A stretch of DNA of 64,000 nt, taken from assembly GCF_017312725.1 (NCBI RefSeq), contig NZ_BOPO01000073.1:26764-90763 (forward strand), in the 5' to 3' direction. A program made the translations under genes and the position numbers. The DNA is from Actinocatenispora comari (lineage in GTDB: Bacteria; Actinomycetota; Actinomycetes; Mycobacteriales; Micromonosporaceae). The notes under the pieces are model-generated. The model was not told the DNA's origin. It made no database searches and saw only the letters and a program-made list of their open reading frames with translations. Shown here in pieces: positions 57,705-64,000 of the stretch. Positions within the stretch are counted from its first letter, which is position 1. Each line of letters begins with the position of its first letter.

Positions 57705-60488
57705 TCAGCGCAGCGGTTCGTCGTCGACCGGCTCGGCCGCCGGGAACAGTTCGGCCAGCTTCGCCGCGAGCATCGAACGCCCGGGCACACCGAGCTTGCG
57801 ATAGCAGCTGGTCAGGTTCTTCTCCACCGCGCGCCGGGTCACCCCGAGCAACTCGGCGATCTGGCGGTTCGAGCTGCCGCCCGCCGACAACCGGGCCACC
57901 TTCAGCTCGGCCGGGGTCAACGGGGCGCCGTTGCGGCCGGGTTCGCCCAGCAGCGCCGCCGCGCGATCGGCGACCTCCTCGGCACCGGCCCGCCGGGCCA
58001 ACCGCATCCCGCGGACCACCTGTTCCGCCGCGTTCGGCCGGCCCGCCGCACGCAGCCGCACGCCGTACTCGACCAGGGTCCGGGCGAGCTCGGCATCGTT
58101 GCCGGACTCGGCGAGCACGTCGGCCGACTGGGCGATCAGGTCGACACCGGCCGGCCCCTCGGTGAGCCGGCCGAGGATCCGCAGCGCCCGCCCCACCGGG
58201 ATCGGCGAACCCCACCAGGTGGCCTGGTCGTACTCGCGCTCCATCAGCTCGCGGGCGCGCCCGGGACGGCCCGCCGCCACCAGCGCCCGCGCCGACCAGC
58301 TGCCCACCGGCAGCAACGCCGGATTGCGCCAGCCGAGGCGCTCCAGTTCGGCCAGGCACTGCTCCCAGTCGTCCCACCCGGTCGGAGTGGGGCCACGGTC
58401 GAGGGCCAGCGCCGCGCGCAGCGTCTGAGCCAGCAGCCGCAGGTGCGGCCGGGGCGCCGCGGTCGGATCCGGCCACGCCTGGGCGAGGAGGTCCAGGATC
58501 TGCCGGTCGGCCACCTTCAGCGCGGTGGACACCAGCCCGATCGCGCCGGTCGGATCCAGCCTCGCGCCGGCGCCCTTGGCCAGCCGGGTGGCCCGGAGCA
58601 GATCGTGCCGGCAGTCCGCGACGTTGCCGCGCAGCCAGTGCAGGGTGGCCCGGCCGATCAGCGTCAGCAGCAGGTCCTCGGGGGTGCGCCGGCCGCCCGG
58701 CAGCAGCGCGGTGGACAGCCAGTCCGCCACGTCGGCCGCCTCCCCCGCGGCCAGTGCGCAGGCGACCGCCAGCGGCGCCGGGGTGTGTGCGAGCAGCGGC
58801 CGGTACGGCAGGTGCTCCAGCAACCGGGCGGCGAGCGGACCGACCTGGTTGGCCGAGGCGCGCACGGTCAGCGTCGCCGCGTACAGCAGCACCGCGGCGA
58901 GTTCCCGCTCCGCCTCGGTGTCGATCGGCGGCCGCGACCCGAACCCGCCCCACCGGCCCAGCGTGTCGCGCAGCGCGTCACCGTCGTCCAGGTCACGAAA
59001 CCGGCGCCGCGCCTCCAGCCGCAGCGCCAGCTCGCGGTCCACCGGGAGGCTGCCCGGACTCGCCGCCAGCGCCCGGGCGGCGGCGTCGATCAGGCCGGAC
59101 AGGTCGTCGGCGCCGGTCAGCGCGATGGGCGTCAGCCGGGACAGGATCGCCGCCCGGGACCGTACGTCCTCGGTCAGCCGGGCGGCCCGCCCGACGTGGC
59201 GCACGGCCGCGACCGGGTTGGTGCGCAGTTCCGCCTCGGCCAACCGGGCCAGCAGCCGGGCGCGGTCGGCCCCGTCGACGGTGCAGTCGATCAGCGCCCG
59301 GCGCAGGTACCGCACCGCCCGCACCGGATCGTGCGCACGCAGCGCGGCCCGCGCCGCCGCCGGCAGTACCCGGGTGGCGCACCGCGGCGACGGCCCGGAC
59401 ACCGCCATGCACTCGTCGGCCACCTCGGCGACCGGGTAGCCGGCCGCGTCGAGTGCCTCGGCCGCGCGCCGGTGGAACTCGTCCAGCTCCGCCGGCGACA
59501 TGGCGTCCTCGACCACGACCTGGGCGTACCCGCGCAGACCCGCGCGCAGCAGCCCCAGCCGGTCCAGGCAGCGGCGGGCCATCCGGCTCTGCACCTCGTC
59601 CAGCCCGGCGACCGCGGCGACCGTCGCCGGGCCGGCGCCGGTCGGCAGCAGCACCATCGCCCGCGCGTACGACCGGACGTCGGTGGTGAGCGCCTCGAAC
59701 GCCTGGACGAGCCGTTCCCGCAGCGGCGACGGGCATCCGGACGGCTGGCCGCCGGTACCGACCAGGGACCGCACCACGAGCGGGTTGCCGCGGCTCGCCC
59801 GATGGATGGCCGCCGCGTCGTCGGGGTCGCGGCCGATCGAGCGCAGGATGCCGGCCACGGCCGGTTCGGACAGCGGCGCCGGCCGCAGGACCACGTCGGC
59901 CGCGTGCACGACCTCGTCCACCGGCGTGGCCTCCGCGACCGCGGTCTCGTACTGCACCGCGACGGCGAGTACCAGTGGCAGCTCGTCCCGGCAGCCGACC
60001 AGGTCGGCCAGGAACGCCAGCGAGAGCGGGTCGGCGCGTTGCAGGTCGTCGACCACCAGCAGCAGCGGGTGGTGGGCGCAGATCCGCCGCACCAGCAGGC
60101 GCAGCGCGTACCCCACGTCCGGATCGTGCTGCAGCCGGGACACCGCGGCCAGGACGGTGGGGTTGTCGCTGAACAGCGGTGCCGCCGCGGCCGCCGCGCC
60201 GGCCAGCCAGCCCTCCGCGGTCGACGCCGGCGCCGCGGCCAGCACCGGGCACAGCAGCTGGCGCACCACCGCGCCGCCGAACTCGCGTTCCAGCCGGGTC
60301 GCGTGGGCGTTCGACACCCACATGCCGGTCGCGGCGCCGAGCCCGGCGACCGCGGCGAGCAGCGCGGACTTGCCCGCGCCGATGCCGCCCTCGATCACCA
60401 CCAGCTGGCCGCGCCCGGACAGCGCCGCGGCCAGCGCACGCTGCGCCGCGGTGAGCTCCTCGCTTCGTTCCTCAAGCACCGCCGACAC
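57705..60488 (-). CDS. LAL-type LuxR transcriptional activator with AAA ATPase domain (LAL-1)
   Basis: The protein has about 927 residues from GTG 60488 (TTG 60497 and GTG 60479 are alternatives). Walker A GGIGAGKS (34-41) and Walker B LLLVVDDLQ are intact, followed by a helical TPR-like middle and a C-terminal LuxR HTH (LTPAELKVARLSAGGSSNRQ, RAVEKNLTSCYRKL). Large ATP-binding LuxR regulators activate operons for secondary metabolism or catabolism after ligand and ATP binding. It overlaps the LAL-2 gene by 17 nt. No obvious target gene is in the window. Confidence 0.88.
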   Translation of the reverse strand: MSAVLEERSEELTAAQRALAAALSGRGQLVVIEGGIGAGKSALLAAVAGLGAATGMWVSNAHATRLEREFGGAVVRQLLCPVLAAAPASTAEGWLAGAAAAAAPLFSDNPTVLAAVSRLQHDPDVGYALRLLVRRICAHHPLLLVVDDLQRADPLSLAFLADLVGCRDELPLVLAVAVQYETAVAEATPVDEVVHAADVVLRPAPLSEPAVAGILRSIGRDPDDAAAIHRASRGNPLVVRSLVGTGGQPSGCPSPLRERLVQAFEALTTDVRSYARAMVLLPTGAGPATVAAVAGLDEVQSRMARRCLDRLGLLRAGLRGYAQVVVEDAMSPAELDEFHRRAAEALDAAGYPVAEVADECMAVSGPSPRCATRVLPAAARAALRAHDPVRAVRYLRRALIDCTVDGADRARLLARLAEAELRTNPVAAVRHVGRAARLTEDVRSRAAILSRLTPIALTGADDLSGLIDAAARALAASPGSLPVDRELALRLEARRRFRDLDDGDALRDTLGRWGGFGSRPPIDTEAERELAAVLLYAATLTVRASANQVGPLAARLLEHLPYRPLLAHTPAPLAVACALAAGEAADVADWLSTALLPGGRRTPEDLLLTLIGRATLHWLRGNVADCRHDLLRATRLAKGAGARLDPTGAIGLVSTALKVADRQILDLLAQAWPDPTAAPRPHLRLLAQTLRAALALDRGPTPTGWDDWEQCLAELERLGWRNPALLPVGSWSARALVAAGRPGRARELMEREYDQATWWGSPIPVGRALRILGRLTEGPAGVDLIAQSADVLAESGNDAELARTLVEYGVRLRAAGRPNAAEQVVRGMRLARRAGAEEVADRAAALLGEPGRNGAPLTPAELKVARLSAGGSSNRQIAELLGVTRRAVEKNLTSCYRKLGVPGRSMLAAKLAELFPAAEPVDDEPLR

Positions 60489-63063
60489 CCGCGCCAACGA
60501 TCCGGGCCAGCGCGCCGGCGAGCTCCGCCCGGCGCCGGATGCCCAACTGCCGGTACGTGTTCGTCAGGTGCAGCTCGACCGTGCGCAGGCTGACCTCGCG
60601 GTGTTGCGCGATCTGCTTGTTGGACAGGCCCGCCACCGCCAGCTCGGCCACCGCGCGCTGCGCCTCCGAAAGCACCGGCCCGGTACCGTGCTCGCACCGC
60701 TGGCGCACCTGCGCCGCCCCGCGCAGTACCGGCGGCCAGCCGTGCCGGGCCGCCAGCTCCTCGGCCTCCCGGGCGGCGGAGCCGGCGAGCTCGACGTCAC
60801 CGGCGGCCAGCGCCGCCGACGCCAGGTCCACCAGCGCCCGCGCGTACCGCAACCGGGACGGGCAGCCGCGCAGCGTGTCGACCGCGTCGCCCAACCGGCT
60901 CACCCGCTGGCTCTCGAACGCCTGGCCGGCGCACGCCTGGACCAGCCCCAACGCGCTCGGCGCACCCCACGCCTCGGCCCGTACCAGGGCGTCGGCGATC
61001 AGCCGGGCGGCCCGCTCCGGGCGACCGCTCGCGGCGTCGGCGACCGCCGCGTAGGCCCGCCAGTTGAGCAGGGCCGGATTGTCCAGGCCGTCGGCCGACA
61101 TCCGCCGCCCGCACTCGTGCAGCAGTGCGGCGGCCGCCGCCCACCGTTCGCGCCGCAGCTCCAGCACGCCCCGCGCGTACAGCACCGCCGACCAGCCGAA
61201 CCCGCCCGAGCCGGACGGTGCCGGCTGCAGGTCCGCGAGCTCCTGCGCCTCGTCGAACCGTTCGTACTCGGTGTCGATCATCATCTGGACCGCGACCACC
61301 TGGCGCAGCACGGTCGGCGGCCAGGCGTGCGGGGCCAGCTGCCGCAGCGCGCGCTCCAGCGCCTGCCGGCCGGCGTCGAGCTCGCCCTGCCGGTACGACA
61401 GCTCGGCGTAGACCAGCAGGGCGTGGATCAGGACCGTGTCGGCCCGCGCCCGGGTCGCGTCGGCGAGCACCGAGTCCAGCACCTCGCCGGCGCCGGCCAG
61501 GTCGTCGCCCAGCAGCAGTACCCGGGAGGCGACCAGCCGCGGGTGAAACAGCGTGGTCACCGCCGCGGCCCGGGCGACGGCCAACGCCGTGGTACGCCGC
61601 TCCGCCCGTACGGTCAGCCACCAGGCCCGGCTGGCCAGCTGCGCGGCGGAGGGCAGCTCGTCCCTGGTCAGCCAGGCGTCCTCGTCGTCCTCGTACCCGC
61701 GGGGGTGGGCGAGCCAGGACAGCCCGAGCAGCCCGGCGCGCTCGGCGTCGCTGCGCGCCGACCGCAGCCCGGCCCGCAGGACCGGCCGGCAGTCCGCACC
61801 ACCGAGCGACAGCAGGTCCGCGGCGGCCAGCCGCTGCGCCACGTGGTGCTGGCCCTCCTCGCGCAGCAGCGCGCCGAGGTGCCGCTCGCCGGCGTCCCGG
61901 TACACCGACAGCTCGGTGGTGCCGAGCGCGAGCAGCAGGGCGCCGCGGCGCGGCCCGCCGCGTTCGGTGTCGAGGGCCCGGCCGAGCAGCCGGGCGGCGG
62001 TGTCCCGGCGGCCGTCCCGGGCCGCCCGCCAGCCGACGTCGGTGAGGACCTCGACCGCCCACGCCGGCCGTCGCGGCCCGGCCAGGTCCAGCCATTCGGC
62101 CAGGACGTCGTCGTCCACCGCGCCGGTGCGACCGATCTCGGCGGCCTGCCGGTACAGCTCCTGCAGCGCGGTGGGGCTCAGCCGCCCCAGGATGCGGTCG
62201 ACCACCTCCGGCCAGACCGGGCGCAGCCGATCGGTGTAGGTGAACAGGCCGGTCGCGAGCAGTCGGTCCAGGTCGACCGCGTCGACACCGGCCAGCTCGC
62301 ACAGCGACCCGAACGGCAGCTCCCGGCCGGCCACCGCCACCGCGCGCAGCAGGCCGGTCAACTCCGGCGGCACCCCGTCGTACACCCGGTCCACGTGCGC
62401 GGCGATCACCTCCGCGGTCACCGTGGACAGCCGCCGCAGCAGCGCCGGCCCGCTGCCGCCGGGGCAGCGGCGCACGATCGAGTGCACCAGCGCCGGGTTG
62501 CCGCGGCTGGCCGCCGCGACCGCCTGGACGTACTCGTCGGGTACCGGGCCGGCGAGCCGGACGCACACCTCCCGCACCCCGGCGAAGCTCAGCGGGCGCA
62601 GCTGGATCCGGTGCGGCGCGGTCAGGTCAGCGCACCGGCCGGTGGCCCAGCGGAACCAGGACGCGACGCCGCACACGACCAGCGCCGGCCCGCCCTCGCT
62701 GCGGCAGGCCAGTTCGGTCAGCCAGGCCAGGCCGTCCGGGCCGGCGCGGTGCACGTCGTCGACGGCGAGCAGGGTCGGCGTGGGCGCGGCCAGTTCGTCG
62801 GCCACCTCCCGCAGCAGCGCCGCCGGGAGGCCGGCGGACCCGTCCGCCGCGCGCGGTGGCCGCGGGAACCGGACCCGTACCACCGCGATCCCGGCCGCGC
62901 CGGCGTCCGCGGCGGCCCGGGCCAGCAGCGCGGAACGGCCCATCCCGGCCGGCCCGGTGACCAGGACCGCGCCGGGTTGCCCCGCGCCGAGCGCGTCGAT
63001 TCGCCGGCGCAGCGCCTCGATCGCGGAGGTGCGCTCGACGAGCCGGTCGCCGGCGCCGGTCAC
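60472..63063 (-). CDS. LAL-type LuxR regulator with Arg in place of the Walker A Lys (LAL-2)
   Basis: The protein has 863 residues. GTG 63063 overlaps the upstream stop (GTGA), which fixes the start in a much longer open frame. The P-loop reads GPAGMGRS (37-44), so the Lys that contacts ATP phosphate is Arg43. Walker B (LLAVDDVH) is normal. The C-terminus is a LuxR HTH (LSNKQIAQHREVSLRTVELH, NTYRQLG). It may bind but not hydrolyse ATP well, or act as a partner of LAL-1 and LAL-3. All three are coupled in one operon. Confidence 0.85.
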   Translation of the reverse strand: MTGAGDRLVERTSAIEALRRRIDALGAGQPGAVLVTGPAGMGRSALLARAAADAGAAGIAVVRVRFPRPPRAADGSAGLPAALLREVADELAAPTPTLLAVDDVHRAGPDGLAWLTELACRSEGGPALVVCGVASWFRWATGRCADLTAPHRIQLRPLSFAGVREVCVRLAGPVPDEYVQAVAAASRGNPALVHSIVRRCPGGSGPALLRRLSTVTAEVIAAHVDRVYDGVPPELTGLLRAVAVAGRELPFGSLCELAGVDAVDLDRLLATGLFTYTDRLRPVWPEVVDRILGRLSPTALQELYRQAAEIGRTGAVDDDVLAEWLDLAGPRRPAWAVEVLTDVGWRAARDGRRDTAARLLGRALDTERGGPRRGALLLALGTTELSVYRDAGERHLGALLREEGQHHVAQRLAAADLLSLGGADCRPVLRAGLRSARSDAERAGLLGLSWLAHPRGYEDDEDAWLTRDELPSAAQLASRAWWLTVRAERRTTALAVARAAAVTTLFHPRLVASRVLLLGDDLAGAGEVLDSVLADATRARADTVLIHALLVYAELSYRQGELDAGRQALERALRQLAPHAWPPTVLRQVVAVQMMIDTEYERFDEAQELADLQPAPSGSGGFGWSAVLYARGVLELRRERWAAAAALLHECGRRMSADGLDNPALLNWRAYAAVADAASGRPERAARLIADALVRAEAWGAPSALGLVQACAGQAFESQRVSRLGDAVDTLRGCPSRLRYARALVDLASAALAAGDVELAGSAAREAEELAARHGWPPVLRGAAQVRQRCEHGTGPVLSEAQRAVAELAVAGLSNKQIAQHREVSLRTVELHLTNTYRQLGIRRRAELAGALARIVGAGVGGA

Positions 63064-64000
63064 GCCTCCGGCAGCCATCGCGGGGATGCCTCCGACAACC
63101 CGGACCGCGTACCCGCCGACAGCCGCGGCTGCGACGGCTCCGGCAGCAGCGTGTCCGGCAGGTGCGGCTGCGCCGGCTCCGGCGGCTGGCAGGGCAGCGC
63201 CTCGGGCGGCCGGGACGGCAGCGGGTCGGGCGGCCGGGGTGGCCGCGCCTCGGACCGCCGGGGCTGCGATGCGTCCGGCCGGCGGCGGGCCGTCTTCGAC
63301 AGCCGCGACCGGGCCGGGCCCGGCCGCGAACGCGGCGACTCCTCCGGCGCCAGCCGCGGTGCCGCCCCGGGCAGCCGTAGCTGTGGCGCCGGCCGCTCGT
63401 CGGCCGCGGTCAGCAGTCCGGCGAGCCGGTGGCGATCCGGCACGCCGGTCTTGCGGTAGACGTTGGTCAGGTGGAACTCGACGGTGCGGGTCGACAGGAA
63501 CAGTTCGGTGGCGATCTGCCGGTTGGTCAGGCCGCGGGCGGCGAGCTCGGCGACCCGGCGTTCGCAGTCGGTCAGCTGACCGCCGGGCGCGGCGGTCGGC
63601 GGAGAGCCGGCCGCGACACCGTCGGCGGCGGGCACCATCGTCGCCGCGTCCCGGGCCAACCCCACCAGGCCGAGCGACTCGGCGTCGGCCACCAGCTCCC
63701 GCAGCTGCCGGTGTGCGGCGGGTCGGTCGCCCTGGGCCAGCAGCAGCTGGCCGACCCGCAGCCGGGCGGCCAGCTGCAGCGCCGGCGCCCGCTCGCCGGC
63801 GGCGTCGACCGCGGCCCGGGCCAGCGGCAGCCGCTCCGGCTCGGCGGCGAGCAGGCTCGCCCCCAGCAGGTACTGGCCACGCACGTGCGGGGTGGGCCAG
63901 CGCCGGGCGAGCGCCTCGCCGCGCTCCAGGTACGGTCGGGCCTCGGCGGGCCGGCCGGCCTCGGCCAGGACGGTGACCGCCTCGAACCACCACGGCGCGG
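63060..64000 (-). CDS. LAL-type LuxR regulator, C-terminal part (cut by window edge, LAL-3)
   Basis: The frame is open to the window edge, about 313 visible residues. It begins in TPR-like repeats (WWFEAVTVLAEAGRPAEARP, LAEAxxxxLARRW type), then a LuxR HTH (LTDCERRVAELAARGLTNRQ, STRTVEFHLTNVYRKTG). After the HTH comes an unusual tail of about 110 residues rich in Pro, Arg and Ser (PEESPRSRPGPARSRLS, PPRPPDPLPSRPPEAL). LuxR regulators normally end at the HTH, so this tail is atypical. It overlaps LAL-2 by four bases. Confidence 0.82.
   Translation of the reverse strand, partial: APWWFEAVTVLAEAGRPAEARPYLERGEALARRWPTPHVRGQYLLGASLLAAEPERLPLARAAVDAAGERAPALQLAARLRVGQLLLAQGDRPAAHRQLRELVADAESLGLVGLARDAATMVPAADGVAAGSPPTAAPGGQLTDCERRVAELAARGLTNRQIATELFLSTRTVEFHLTNVYRKTGVPDRHRLAGLLTAADERPAPQLRLPGAAPRLAPEESPRSRPGPARSRLSKTARRRPDASQPRRSEARPPRPPDPLPSRPPEALPCQPPEPAQPHLPDTLLPEPSQPRLSAGTRSGLSEASPRWLPEA

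Noticed and set aside
59500..63459. A 1319-codon plus-strand open frame antisense to the LAL genes
   Set aside because: No domain or motif is visible, and the composition is that of an antisense shadow of LAL-1 and LAL-2.
63063..63993. A longer LAL-2 protein of 1173 codons starting near the window end
   Set aside because: The added N-terminal part is Ala/Gly/Arg shadow sequence of the LAL-3 C-terminus. The GTGA overlap at 63060-63063 gives the natural start.

Overview
The window is very GC-rich (low-to-mid 70s percent by eye), densely coded, uses GTG starts often and has many 1-4 nt start/stop overlaps (ATGA, GTGA, TGATG). Its gene families (mycothiol-type DinB protein, ECF42 sigma factor, large ATP-binding LuxR regulators, S53 peptidase, several MarR/ArsR/TetR pairs) fit a high-GC actinomycete, plausibly Micromonosporales. 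The genus cannot be settled from the sequence alone. No tRNA, rRNA, CRISPR array or transposase was found.

Layout. 1-3952: start of a GlxA-like regulator, an MFS exporter, an aminoglycoside-type phosphotransferase and a class C beta-lactamase-fold hydrolase. 4040-7888: a large secreted S53 (sedolisin) protease with kelch repeats. 8054-25007: an exopolysaccharide locus. It starts with three DNA-binding regulators and a 67-residue orphan H-box protein. A nine-gene minus-strand operon follows (UDP-sugar dehydrogenase, ATP-grasp ligase, FAD oxidoreductase, phosphoglycosyl transferase, NodB deacetylase, GT4, epimerase, GH18-like lipoprotein, processive GT2), and a second NodB protein closes it. 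Four copies of one 16-bp dyad (TACGTC/TCCGTC - N4 - GGCGGA) sit in the four promoter regions of this locus, which I read as the binding site of one of its LuxR-type response regulators.

25090-30180: an arsenic island with arsM, a tiny Cys-rich ORF, three different arsR genes, a flavoprotein, acr3 and a remnant of arsC with an apparent internal deletion. 30289-43193: a DUF998 protein with a divergent TetR, a DesK/DesR-like two-component system, a second GH18-like protein, a PucR regulator, a DUF2231-Rieske fusion, a CDF metal transporter, a CE7 esterase and a large polytopic membrane protein. 43384-46977: a MarR/SRPBCC pair behind a 24-bp perfect palindrome, then a DGPF (YCII) protein with its ECF42 sigma factor and a DUF899 gene carrying a matching promoter. 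47078-57665: an acyltransferase, small regulators paired with their targets, a HAL/PAL-fold protein whose MIO-forming Ala-Ser-Gly triad reads Cys-Ala-Gly, a MarR/MFS pair with three operators at exact 15-bp spacing, PhzF, and an azoreductase with a divergent MarR. 57705-64000: three overlapping LAL-type LuxR ATPase regulators, one with Arg in place of the Walker A Lys.

Regulation is a strong theme. At least eight intergenic regions hold clear dyads next to a DNA-binding regulator gene. A 63-nt block with 48 identical positions occurs upstream of two otherwise unrelated membrane-protein gene pairs (35306 and 48317). Strong hairpins separate convergent genes at 4004, 25016 and 56388.
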